From positions 1 through 64,000 of the forward strand of contig NZ_JAEKKT010000126.1 of the NCBI RefSeq assembly GCF_019510245.1: a DNA stretch of 64,000 nucleotides, written 5' to 3'. The stretch is from Streptomyces sp. (GTDB lineage: Bacteria > Actinomycetota > Actinomycetes > Streptomycetales > Streptomycetaceae). Positions 1-9,319 of the stretch are shown here, piece by piece; position 1 is the stretch's first letter; the number at the start of each line of letters is the position of its first letter. Both the position numbers and the translations under genes were made by a program. The notes under the pieces were generated by a model that saw only the letters and a list, made by a program, of their open reading frames with translations, had not been told where the DNA came from and made no database searches.

Positions 1-110
1 CCTCGCCCCAACCGATATCGGCCGGAGACGGGGTATCAACATATCTGGCGTTGACTTTTGGCACGCTGTTGAGTTCTCAAGGAACGGTCGCTTCCTTTGT
101 ACTCACCCTC
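1..110 (-). promoter_or_regulatory. rRNA operon leader (16S gene lies beyond the left edge)
   Basis: Read on the minus strand, this stretch carries the hallmark Streptomyces 16S leader: 'GAGAACTCAACAGCGTGCC' followed by 'GATATGTTGATACCCCGTC'. From memory these sequences precede the 16S gene of every Streptomyces rrn operon and take part in leader folding, antitermination and processing. The 16S 5' end is not reached, so the rRNA genes must start just left of position 1 and be transcribed leftward. No rRNA sequence itself is in the window. Confidence 0.85.
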
Positions 111-141
111 TCGGGCTTTCCTCCGGGCTTCCCTTCGGTGT

Positions 142-435
142 TTCCAACCTTACCAGATCCGTTTTCCGTTCCGTTTCCGGTCGGAATTCATTTCCGGTGG
201 CCGTTGGAGGGCCTTTGCCTTTTCGATTGCCTTTCGGCTCTCTTTCGGCGAGTCCGACTTTATCAGAAGTTCTTGGCCGGTCTGACCGGCCACTCACTCC
301 TGAGTACATCGGGGTGGCTTCAATGTCTCGGAGAGAGCTCTCCGTTGTGAAGCAGATCGATTCTAACGATCGACCCTGAACTTGTCCAGTTCTGGGCAAC
401 TGTTTGAATCTACCTCCCCATCCAGCCCGTGTCAA
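142..435 (-). promoter_or_regulatory. rrn promoter region with tandem promoters
   Basis: On the minus strand a textbook vegetative promoter is visible: -35 TTGACA (430-435), a 17-bp spacer and -10 TAGATT (407-412), giving a start near 400. Downstream there are two further -10-like blocks, 'CTGATAAAGTCGGA' (253-266) and 'TCTGGTAAGGTTGGAA' (142-157), that resemble each other. Streptomyces rrn operons are known to use several tandem promoters, so these are likely additional start regions. Only the upstream promoter has both hexamers clearly. Confidence 0.75.
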
Positions 436-488
436 CGGGTCTTCCGAGGCGAAGAGGAGACTAGCAGCTCACAGGAGGTCTGCGCACA

Positions 489-1496
489 TCAGGCGGCCGT
501 AGGGATGAGCGCGCTGCGTTCGGTCTCCTCGAGGTCACCTGTCTCACCAGCACGGGCGGCGCGGCCGCCGACGACGAAGACGTAGGTCAGGAAGGCGAGC
601 TCAGCCACTACTCCGATGGTTATGCGCGCCCAGGTCGGCAGGCCGGACGGGGTGACGAAGCCTTCGATGGCGCCGGAGACGAACAGGACGAGGGCCAGGC
701 CGATCGCCATGCCCACGGCGGCGCGGCCCTCCTCGGCCAGGGCTGTACGGCGGCTGCGCGGACCCGGGTCTATGAGGGTCCAGCCCAGGCGGAGTCCGGT
801 GCCCGCGGCCACGTAGACCGCGGTGAGCTCCAGCAGTCCGTGCGGAAGGACCAGGCCCAGGAAGGTGTCGAGTCGGCCGGCCGAGGACATCAGGCCGAAG
901 CCGACGCCCAGGTTCAGCATGTTCTCGAAGAGGATCCAGAGGACAGGAAGGCCGAGGAAGACGCCAAGGACCAGGCACATGGCGGCGGCCCTGGCGTTGT
1001 TGGTCCACACCTGGGCCGCGAAGGAAGCCGCGGGATGGCTGGAGTAATAGGTCTCGTACTCGCCGCCGGGGCGGGTCAGCTCGCGGAGCTGGCTGGGGGC
1101 CGCGATGGTCGACTGCACGTCCGGGTGGGTGCCGATCCACCAGCCCAGGACGATCGCGATGGCGGTGGATATGAGCGCGGTGGGCACCCACCAGTGGCGG
1201 GAGCGGTAGACGGCGGCCGGGAACCCCTGTCCGAGGAAGCGGGCGACGTCGCGCCAGGAGGCGCGGCGGGTGCCTGTCACGGCGCTGCGCGCGCGGGCCA
1301 CGAGCTGGCTGAGGCGGCCGGTGAGCTGTGGATCGGGAGCGCTGGACTGGATCAGGGAGAGGTGGGTGGCGGTGCGCTGGTAGAGCGCGACGAGTTCGTC
1401 CGCTTCGGCTCCGTTGAGGCGCCGCTGACGGCGGAGGAGCGCGTCGAGGCGGTCCCACTCGGCTCGGTGTGCGGAGACGAAGACGTCGAGGTCCAT
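489..1496 (-). CDS. SpoIIM (stage II sporulation protein M) family membrane protein
   Basis: A 335-residue integral membrane protein of the SpoIIM/DUF95 family. The first ~90 residues are soluble and charged. Hydrophobic segments follow at about 102-122, 168-195, 210-235, 260-280 and 288-311, and the family signature 'PHGLLEL' is at 218-224. I chose the ATG at 1496 because GAGGAG lies upstream and the protein then begins MDLDVFVSAHR, as in actinobacterial relatives; the same frame stays open far upstream, but that part is low-complexity shadow sequence. It is divergent from the RDD gene, a pairing often seen in actinobacteria. Its role in Streptomyces is unknown; the name comes from a Bacillus sporulation protein and does not prove a sporulation function. 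Confidence 0.85.
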   Translation of the reverse strand: MDLDVFVSAHRAEWDRLDALLRRQRRLNGAEADELVALYQRTATHLSLIQSSAPDPQLTGRLSQLVARARSAVTGTRRASWRDVARFLGQGFPAAVYRSRHWWVPTALISTAIAIVLGWWIGTHPDVQSTIAAPSQLRELTRPGGEYETYYSSHPAASFAAQVWTNNARAAAMCLVLGVFLGLPVLWILFENMLNLGVGFGLMSSAGRLDTFLGLVLPHGLLELTAVYVAAGTGLRLGWTLIDPGPRSRRTALAEEGRAAVGMAIGLALVLFVSGAIEGFVTPSGLPTWARITIGVVAELAFLTYVFVVGGRAARAGETGDLEETERSALIPTAA

Positions 1497-1637
1497 CGGG
1501 TCTGCCTGCTCCTCGGCTGGTCGTCGACTGCCTGTCGTAGCAATGTCGCAGCTGTCAGCTTGTCGTACTGCGGCGCGATGCGCCCTCAGCTTGGCAGACT
1601 TGCGCTGTACAGGGCAGACCAGGGGAAGGCGGCGGGC

Positions 1638-2570
1638 GTGAGTGAGCTGGTGACGGGTGAGGCGGTGGCGCTCGAACTGCGCCCCGCGAAGTTGCCCAGC
1701 AGGGCGCTTGCCGTCCTGCTCGACCTGATCGTGACCTTCACCGTGTACATCGCTGTCTCGATCGGTCTGGCGGCGGCCACGGCCTCGCTCGACGACGCCG
1801 CCCAGATCGCCCTGACGATCGCGGCCTTCCTGCTGGTGCTGGTCGGTGCGCCGATCGCGGTGGAGACGCTGAGCCATGGGCGCTCGCTCGGGAAGATGGC
1901 GTGCGGGCTGCGGGTCGTGCGGGACGACGGCGGGCCCATCCGGTTCCGGCATGCGCTGGTGCGGGGTGCTCTCGGTGTGGTCGAGATCCTGATGACGTTC
2001 GGCGTCGTCGCCTGTATCGCCTCGCTGGTCTCGGCGCGTGGGCGGCGGCTCGGGGACGTGTTCGCGGGCACCCTGGTCGTGCGGGAGCGGGTGCCCGTCG
2101 GGCAGACCCGTTTCGTTCCACCGCCTCCGCCCTGGCTGGCGGGGCGTTTCGCCGAGCTGGACCTGTCGGCCGTGCCGGACGCGCTGTGGCTCGCCGTCCG
2201 GCAGTACCTGACGCGGATGCAGCAGCTCGATCCGCAGGTCTCCTGGGCGATGGCCGCACAGCTCGCGGGGGATCTCGCGACACGGACGGGTACCCCGGCG
2301 CCGACGGACATTCCGCCGGCCGCGTATCTGGCGGCGGTGGTGCAGGAGCGGCAGGCCCGCGAAGCTCGGCGGGCCTTCGCCGACCATGCTTCCGCGTCCG
2401 CCGGTGTCCCCAGCGCGTACGCACCTCCGGTCCTCGGCGCGGCCCCTGCACCCGCACCCGCACCCGCACCTATGCCTACTCCGCCTGTCCCTCGGCCGTC
2501 GGCTGTGCCCGTGGTTCCTCCCGCTGCCGCGGCCGAGCGGCCGGCCACCGGGTTCGTGCCGCCGGCCTAA
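1638..2570 (+). CDS. RDD family membrane protein
   Basis: A 310-residue protein. Residues ~15-150 form an RDD domain: the Arg/Asp signature around 'PSRALAVLLDL', three hydrophobic helices, and 'GRSLGKMACGLRV' / 'RRLGDVFAGTLVV', which are typical RDD loops. The C-terminal half is soluble and ends in a Pro/Ala-rich tail that includes an alternating Ala-Pro tract (~260-285). The GTG start at 1638 is preceded by AGGGGAAGG at good spacing and gives MSELVTGEAV. RDD proteins are often proposed as small transporters or envelope-stress proteins, but the function here is not known. It is transcribed away from the SpoIIM-like gene. Confidence 0.85.
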   Translation: MSELVTGEAVALELRPAKLPSRALAVLLDLIVTFTVYIAVSIGLAAATASLDDAAQIALTIAAFLLVLVGAPIAVETLSHGRSLGKMACGLRVVRDDGGPIRFRHALVRGALGVVEILMTFGVVACIASLVSARGRRLGDVFAGTLVVRERVPVGQTRFVPPPPPWLAGRFAELDLSAVPDALWLAVRQYLTRMQQLDPQVSWAMAAQLAGDLATRTGTPAPTDIPPAAYLAAVVQERQAREARRAFADHASASAGVPSAYAPPVLGAAPAPAPAPAPMPTPPVPRPSAVPVVPPAAAAERPATGFVPPA

Positions 2571-2605
2571 GCGTGGTCGGCCCCCGCGGGGCCTGCTGTC
2601 CGGTC

Positions 2606-3149
2606 TCACTCCTCGGGGTCGGCGAAGAGCGACGGCGGTGACCGCAGGTCCTCCAACTCGATTCCGGGGGCGGCCAGGACCACGTCGCCGGCCAGGTGCA
2701 CAGAGTGCTGTTCGCCGGTGTCCAGGGCCGTGACCTGGTACTCGTCCACGGTCAGAGGGCCGTTGTCAGTGGCGTGTGTTTCTCTTTTCAGCAGGGCCCA
2801 GGACTGGTCCACGGTGCGTGGGGCGAGGACCGGGTCCGTGAAGGCCACGAGGCGTACCCGGGTCGCGGTGGCGGAGGGGGTGAGGCGCAGGAGACGCGCG
2901 GTGGCGACGAGGAACGCGGGGGACGTGCCGGTGAAGGCGTGGGCGCGCACATTGCCCGTGGAGTTCCAGGCGGATGGGGCGGCCGAGGTCGTCGAGGGCG
3001 AGATCCACCGAGCCGCCGTGATCGCCGGAGGGGGTGGTCACCTGGGAGACATAACGCCAGCCGGAGGGGCCGGGGGCGCACTGGAAGTGTTCTTCGCCGA
3101 GGGGGGTGTGATCGTGCGGATCGTGGAGCGAATAGCGGCCGCGGGGCAT
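2606..3149 (-). pseudogene. frameshifted conserved actinobacterial gene of unknown function
   Basis: Two minus-strand frames together look like one protein. The first part starts at 3149 (MPRGRYSLHDPHDHTPLGE) and continues to 'SVDLALDDLGRPIRLEL' near 2960. The second part, in another frame, runs from about 2955 ('GNVRAHAFTGTSPAFLVATARL') to the stop at 2606. The span of 544 bases is not a multiple of three. From memory, intact Streptomyces homologues carry additional residues exactly between these halves, so an internal deletion with frame loss is more likely than a single sequencing slip, but I cannot prove it. No recognised domain. It lies downstream of ahcY, beyond that gene's hairpin. Confidence 0.6.
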
Positions 3150-3230
3150 GGGGGTCCTGGGGCTTGACGGGGCGTGGATCCGGCGCTCGGACCTCCGGTA
3201 CGGCCGCGCGGGCGGTCGACGGTCCAAAGG

Positions 3231-3265
3231 GGCAGGCCCCCGGCACGGGGGTGCGGGGGCCTGCC
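3231..3265 (-). terminator. hairpin terminator downstream of ahcY
   Basis: A perfect 12-bp inverted repeat, GGCAGGCCCCCG (3231-3242) and CGGGGGCCTGCC (3254-3265), with an 11-base loop. It sits 76 bp past the ahcY stop. There is no strong T-run, as is usual for Streptomyces hairpin terminators. Confidence 0.7.
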
Positions 3266-3341
3266 TCGGCGGACCGGAGGACCTGCCGCCGGGAGAGCAC
3301 GTCGGTGCACGGGTGCGCTTCCCGGTGGGCGGGTCTCGGAC

Positions 3342-4967
<1,626 letters not shown>

Positions 4968-5058
4968 TCAGCAGCGACGTCTGGCTCCGTCCCAAGCTAC
5001 ACCGGAGGAGCGGGCCGTCCCCAGTCCGCCTCCGAACAGATCACGCCGTTCGAGGGGG

Positions 5059-6039
5059 TCAGTGGTCGGCGGGGTGGGGGGCCGGGCCGCCCGGGGTGGC
5101 TTCCGGGTCGGGGCCCTTGGCGGCCTCCGCCTCGCTGTAGATGTCGGGTTCCAGGTAGATCACGCGGGCGATGGGGACCGCGGCACGGATGCGGGCCTCG
5201 GCGGCGTTGATGGCCTTGGCGACCTCGGCGGCCGTGTCGTCGTGCTGGACGGCGATCTTGGCGGCGACGAGGAGTTCCTCGGGACCGAGGTGGAGGGTGC
5301 GCATGTGGATGATGCCGGTGACGGTGTCGCCGTCGACGGTCGCCGCCTGGATCTTCTTGACCTCCTCGGCGCCGGCGGCCTCGCCGAGCAGGAGGGACTT
5401 GGTCTCGGCGGCCAGGACGAGGGCGATCATGACGAGCAGGACACCGATGCAGACGGTGCCGATGCCGTCCCAGACGCCGTCGCCGGTGAGCACGGCGAGG
5501 CCGACGCCGCCGAGGGCGAGGACCAGACCGATGAGCGCGCCGAAGTCCTCGAGGAGGACGACGGGCAGCTCGGGTGCCTTGGCACGGCGGATGAACTGCG
5601 ACCAGGACAGCTTGCCGCGCAGTTCGTTGGACTCCTTGATGGCCGTCTTGAAGGAGAAGCCCTCGGCGATCACCGCGAAGACGAGGACGCCCACCGGCCA
5701 GTACCAGTGCTCGACCTCGTGCGGGTGGCTGACCTTCTCGTAGCCCTCGTAGATGGCGAACATGCCACCGACGGAGAAGAGCACGATGGAGACGAGGAAG
5801 GCGTAGATGTACCGCTCGCGGCCGTAGCCGAAGGGGTGTTGCGGGGTCGCCTCGCGCTGGGCCTTCTTGCCGCCGACGAGCAGCAGGAACTGGTTGCCGG
5901 AGTCGGCGAGCGAGTGGACGCCCTCGGCGAGCATCGACGAGGAGCCGCTGAACGCGAACGCCACGAACTTCGATGCCGCGATCGCGAGGTTGGCGCCGAG
6001 TGCCGCCACGATCGCCCTGGTGCCGCCTGACGCGCTCAT
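5059..6039 (-). CDS. cation diffusion facilitator (CDF) family metal transporter
   Basis: A 326-residue inner-membrane protein of the CDF family, expected to export divalent metal ions (Zn, Mn, Fe or Co) in exchange for protons. The second helix carries the diagnostic metal site 'AEGVHSLADSGNQ' (HxxxD). About six membrane helices are followed by a soluble domain with 'AATVDGDTVTGIIHMRTLHLGPEELLVAAKI', the CDF C-terminal fold. The tail is Pro/Asp-rich. The ATG at 6039 follows GAAGGGA; in-frame starts farther up would add a charged, non-conserved extension. Substrate cannot be read from the sequence. It sits between ahcY and manA, all on the minus strand but with gaps that allow separate promoters. 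Confidence 0.88.
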   Translation of the reverse strand: MSASGGTRAIVAALGANLAIAASKFVAFAFSGSSSMLAEGVHSLADSGNQFLLLVGGKKAQREATPQHPFGYGRERYIYAFLVSIVLFSVGGMFAIYEGYEKVSHPHEVEHWYWPVGVLVFAVIAEGFSFKTAIKESNELRGKLSWSQFIRRAKAPELPVVLLEDFGALIGLVLALGGVGLAVLTGDGVWDGIGTVCIGVLLVMIALVLAAETKSLLLGEAAGAEEVKKIQAATVDGDTVTGIIHMRTLHLGPEELLVAAKIAVQHDDTAAEVAKAINAAEARIRAAVPIARVIYLEPDIYSEAEAAKGPDPEATPGGPAPHPADH

Positions 6040-6209
6040 GTGTTCGCGTTGTCCCTTCTCGTTCTCGCCGGTACTCGCTTTGCCCGTGCTTTGCCGGTGG
6101 GTCATTCTTGCAGCCCGGTACGGGAGCGACTCGTCAGGTATCCACACTCCCGGTGCGGCAATCGGACTTCACCGGACTCCGCGAGAAGCGCCGACCCCTC
6201 AGACGATCA

Positions 6210-7361
6210 TCAGACGATCACCGTGGCGCGGAACACCGTGCCCGCGCCCGACACCTCGGCCTTCTCGGCCGCCGGGACGAACACCGAACGGCCCGGGGTC
6301 AGGTCGTACTCGCCGACGCGTACCGCACCGGCCGTGCAGAGCAGGATCTGCGGGGTGGGCAGGGTCAGGTCATGGGCCTCGGCGCCCTCGGGCAGGACGT
6401 ACCGGGAGAGCCGGAACTCGTCGATCGGCGTCTCGTAGACCTCCTCGCCGTCCGGGGCCGCCTCGGGACGCAGCACGCCGGCGTCGCCCGCCTCGAAGCG
6501 GACGATGCGCAGGAGTTCGGGGACGTCGACGTGCTTGGGGGTCAGGCCGCAGCGCAGGACGTTGTCGGAGTTGGCCATGATCTCGACGCCGAGGCCGTTG
6601 AGGTAGGCGTGCGGGATGCCGGCGCCGAGGAAGAGGGCTTCGCCGGGCTGCAGGCGGACGTGGTTGAGGAGCATGGCGGCGATCACGCCGGGGTCGCCCG
6701 GGTAGTGGTGGGCGATGTCGGCGTAGGGCAGGTAGTCGCCGCCGAGGCGGGTGCAGGCGGCCGTCGCCTCGGCGACCGTGCGGGCCATCTCCTCGCGGTC
6801 GGCGCTGAGGATCGCGGTGAGCACCTCGCGCAGGGCCGCTCCCTCGGGGTGGGCGCGCAGCAGGTCGACGTACGGCTTGAGGGAGTCCACGCCGAGGCCG
6901 TCGAGGAGTTCGGCCGCCTGCTCCGGTGCGCGGAAGCCGCACAGGCCGTCGAACTCCGTGAGCGCGCAGATCAGTTCGGGCTTGTGGTTGGCGTCCTTGT
7001 AGTTGCGGTGCGGGGCGTCGACCGGGATGCCGCGCCGCTCCTCGTCCTCGTACCCCTCCCTGGCCTGTTCGAGGTCGGGGTGCACCTGGAGGGAGAGCGG
7101 GGCGCAGGCGGCGAGGATCTTGAGCAGGAAGGGCAGTCTCGGGCCGAACCTGGCCACGGCCTCCTCGCCCAGTTCGGCCCTCGGGTCCGCGTCGATGACC
7201 TCGATGAGCGTGCCGCGCGCGGTGCGCGAGGGGGCGCCCGGGTGCGCGCCCATCCACATCTCCGCCTGCGGCTCGCCGCTCGGCTCGACCCCGAGCAGCT
7301 TCGGGATGGCAGTCGGGGAACCCCAGGCGTAGGGGCGGATGGTGTTGTCGAGGAGGTCCAT
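6210..7361 (-). CDS. manA: mannose-6-phosphate isomerase, class I
   Basis: A 383-residue cupin-fold zinc enzyme interconverting fructose-6-phosphate and mannose-6-phosphate, the entry to GDP-mannose. The zinc-site motifs are visible: 'LSLQVHPD' (Gln and His ligands), 'YKDANHKPEL' (Glu ligand) and the later 'GAGIPHAYLNG' with 'VEIMANSDNVLRCGLTPKH', all class-I hallmarks. The ATG at 7361 gives MDLLDNTIRPYAWGS, the normal start. It lies with the SIS protein, the Trm112-like gene and manB, a conserved actinobacterial sugar-phosphate group. A 229-bp gap to the SIS gene makes a separate promoter possible. Confidence 0.95.
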   Translation of the reverse strand: MDLLDNTIRPYAWGSPTAIPKLLGVEPSGEPQAEMWMGAHPGAPSRTARGTLIEVIDADPRAELGEEAVARFGPRLPFLLKILAACAPLSLQVHPDLEQAREGYEDEERRGIPVDAPHRNYKDANHKPELICALTEFDGLCGFRAPEQAAELLDGLGVDSLKPYVDLLRAHPEGAALREVLTAILSADREEMARTVAEATAACTRLGGDYLPYADIAHHYPGDPGVIAAMLLNHVRLQPGEALFLGAGIPHAYLNGLGVEIMANSDNVLRCGLTPKHVDVPELLRIVRFEAGDAGVLRPEAAPDGEEVYETPIDEFRLSRYVLPEGAEAHDLTLPTPQILLCTAGAVRVGEYDLTPGRSVFVPAAEKAEVSGAGTVFRATVIV

Positions 7362-7590
7362 GACTTCTCTCTGCGGTTCTCTCTGCGGACGGGCGGGGGC
7401 GAACAGGGTTGCACGGGAGGGCGTGGGAGGCACGGGGACGGGGCGCGGCGTACGGGTCGTACGACGGCGCACGACGTTGTACGACGGCTGTGTTCACCGT
7501 GTGTTCCCTCACCGTGTTCCCTCACCGGTTCGCCTTCGGTACGGCCCTCAGGTCGTCCTTCGTGCGGCGGGTCCGGCGCCGGTGTCCACC

Positions 7591-8718
7591 TCAGGCCCTC
7601 GAAGCGAGCGCCAGGTAAACGGCGGCGAAATCCGTGACGGCGATCAGTTCCGCCAGGGTCTCCAGCTCGTCGCCCGCCTCGGGCTCCAGCTCGCTGATGG
7701 GGGTGTCGTGGCTGAGGGCGAGGTCGCGGGCGGCCGGCGCGGCGGTGAGGCCGCCGATGGGGCGGTCGCGCAGCAGCACCACGCGCGCGTGCAGCGCGGG
7801 CGGCTCGTCCACGCGGTCGCGGAAGAAGTCGTCGGGGTCGGCGCTTGCCGCGAGTCGCCCGGCGAGCAGGGCGGCGTGGGCGGCCAGGGCTTCGGGGAGT
7901 TCGGCGACCAACGCGGGGCGGCCGGCCAGTTCGGCGAGGGCGGCGGCGAAGCGGCGGCCCGCCGGGCCCGCCGAGTCGCCCTCCGTCCAGACCACCGGGA
8001 GCGCGTCGGCCAGTTCCGCGGCGAGAGTCTTGGCCGGGTTGCTGTAGGTCACGATGGCCGGGCCGCAGCGCTCGGCGATGTGGTCGAGGCGGTCGGCGAC
8101 CTTCTCCAGCGCGTCCGGCGGGGCGGTGAGCAGCCCGACGCGGTCGAGGAGTGCGAGCAGCGGGGTGAGCAGCGCCCACAGGACGCCCGGGGAGGAGCCG
8201 GCGAGCGGCTCGCCGTGGTCGTACGGGGCCGTCGCCATCGGCATGAACAGGCCGTGGGCGCCGGCCACCGCCTCGGCGAGCGGGGTGCCGGCGGGGGCGA
8301 CGGCCGCGACCGAGCAGCCGCGGCGGTAGGCCTGGTCGGTGAGGAGGGAGAGGCTTGGCTCGGTGCCGTCCGGGGTGGCGATCAGCAGCAGGTCGACGGA
8401 GCCGGCCCAGCCGGGGAGCTCCCAGCGCAGGGCGCCGGCGGCCGGGGCGACGCCGGTGGGGGCCAGGCGGGTGACGGGGCTGCCGGGGCCGGCCAGCGTG
8501 CCGAGGAGGTCGGCGGCGTGGGTGGCGGCGACGCCGGGGCCCGCGATCAGGACGGCGCGGGGGCGGCCGTCCGGCTTCAGCTCCTGCACACCGGCCTCGA
8601 TGGCGTGCCGGGCGGCCGTACGGACGCGGGCGCCGGCCTCGGCGGCGCCGCGCAGTAGACCTCGGCGGTCGGCCCCGGCGAGGTCCTCCGGGGTGTCGAG
8701 CAGCGTTTCGTCGAGCAT
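7591..8718 (-). CDS. SIS-domain protein, phosphoglucose/phosphomannose isomerase-like
   Basis: A 375-residue protein with a sugar-isomerase (SIS) fold: 'AVLIAGPGVAATHAADLLG' early, 'WAGSVDLLLIATPDG' in the middle and a second SIS-like half after ~residue 190. Proteins with this organisation regularly sit next to manB and manA in actinobacteria and are related to the bifunctional phosphoglucose/phosphomannose isomerases of archaea. In many actinobacterial members the catalytic residues are poorly conserved, so it may be a regulator or scaffold and not an active isomerase. The ATG at 8718 is the first good start, 71 bp after the Trm112-like gene, suggesting cotranscription with it. Confidence 0.8.
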   Translation of the reverse strand: MLDETLLDTPEDLAGADRRGLLRGAAEAGARVRTAARHAIEAGVQELKPDGRPRAVLIAGPGVAATHAADLLGTLAGPGSPVTRLAPTGVAPAAGALRWELPGWAGSVDLLLIATPDGTEPSLSLLTDQAYRRGCSVAAVAPAGTPLAEAVAGAHGLFMPMATAPYDHGEPLAGSSPGVLWALLTPLLALLDRVGLLTAPPDALEKVADRLDHIAERCGPAIVTYSNPAKTLAAELADALPVVWTEGDSAGPAGRRFAAALAELAGRPALVAELPEALAAHAALLAGRLAASADPDDFFRDRVDEPPALHARVVLLRDRPIGGLTAAPAARDLALSHDTPISELEPEAGDELETLAELIAVTDFAAVYLALASRA

Positions 8719-8789
8719 GGAGCGGCCTCCGGTTGCCGGGGTCCTGGTCCTGATCTGATCTTGTTGCTGGGGGGCTGCCGTTGTGGCGC

Positions 8790-8960
8790 CTACGCCGGGC
8801 GGCGGGCCTCGTCGACGAGGAGGACCGGGATGCCGTCGCGGACGGGGTACGCCAGGCCGCAGTCCTGGCCGGTGCAGATCAGCTCGGCATCCTGCTCCTT
8901 GAGGGTGGCGTGGCAGGCCGGGCAGGCGAGGATCTCCAGGAGGCCGGCTTCGAGCGGCAT
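8790..8960 (-). CDS. Trm112 family small zinc-ribbon protein
   Basis: A 56-residue protein, [20 protein letters not shown]..., with paired cysteines C13/C16 and C29/C34 that form a Trm112-type zinc ribbon, and the family signature '[19 protein letters not shown]'. Trm112 in eukaryotes activates several methyltransferases; the bacterial relatives (UPF0434/YcaR type) have no firm role. It lies between manB and the SIS gene on the same strand, a conserved actinobacterial order. Confidence 0.85.
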   Translation of the reverse strand: MPLEAGLLEILACPACHATLKEQDAELICTGQDCGLAYPVRDGIPVLLVDEARRPA

Positions 8961-9067
8961 GGCGGGGGTTCCCTTCGGGGCGGATGTTCGCGTGCGGTCA
9001 GGTTACCGCCGGTGGGGTGGGTTGGGCTGACCGTGGCTGACGGCTGACCGCCGGCCGGGGTGACCGC

Positions 9068-9088
9068 CCAGGGGGCTCCGCCCCCTGG
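9068..9088 (-). terminator. hairpin in the manB - Trm112 intergenic region
   Basis: CCAGGGGGC (9068-9076), a TCC loop and GCCCCCTGG (9080-9088) form a perfect 9-bp stem. It lies 232 bp beyond the manB stop and could end manB transcription, but the 'GGGGGCTCCGCCCCC' palindrome is also a frequent dispersed element in Streptomyces, so function is uncertain. Confidence 0.4.
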
Positions 9089-9167
9089 ACCCCCGAGACC
9101 TTCGCCCACCCACCACCCGACTCGGTCGATCGAAAGGTGAGGGGTGGGGGCGGGCCGGCTCGGCCGA

Positions 9168-9262
9168 CTGACGGGCGCGGCGCAGAGACGACGCGACACC
9201 GCCAGGCTGACAGGTGCGGCGCAGGGACGAGCCGACACCACCCCACTGACAGGCGCGGCACG
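9168..9262. repeat. 39-bp imperfect tandem repeat, about 2.4 copies
   Basis: Units begin with CTGAC(A/G)GG at 9168, 9207 and 9246, each 39 bp apart, and continue with GCGGCGCAG-type blocks; the third copy is cut short. The period is a multiple of 3, but there is no supported gene here. The rest of the 359-bp gap between manB and the Trm112-like gene holds only the hairpin at 9068-9088. Confidence 0.7.
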
Positions 9263-9319
9263 TGAGGCAGAGGCGGGAGGGGGCGGTCGGCTGGGTGGTG
9301 TGGGGGCGGGTTGGTGGGG

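Noticed and set aside
489..2609. A 706-codon minus-strand open frame and a 576-codon plus-strand frame across the SpoIIM and RDD genes
   Set aside because: Only the parts 489-1496 and 1638-2570 resemble proteins; the extensions are high-GC antisense shadow with Arg/Pro/Gly-rich nonsense.
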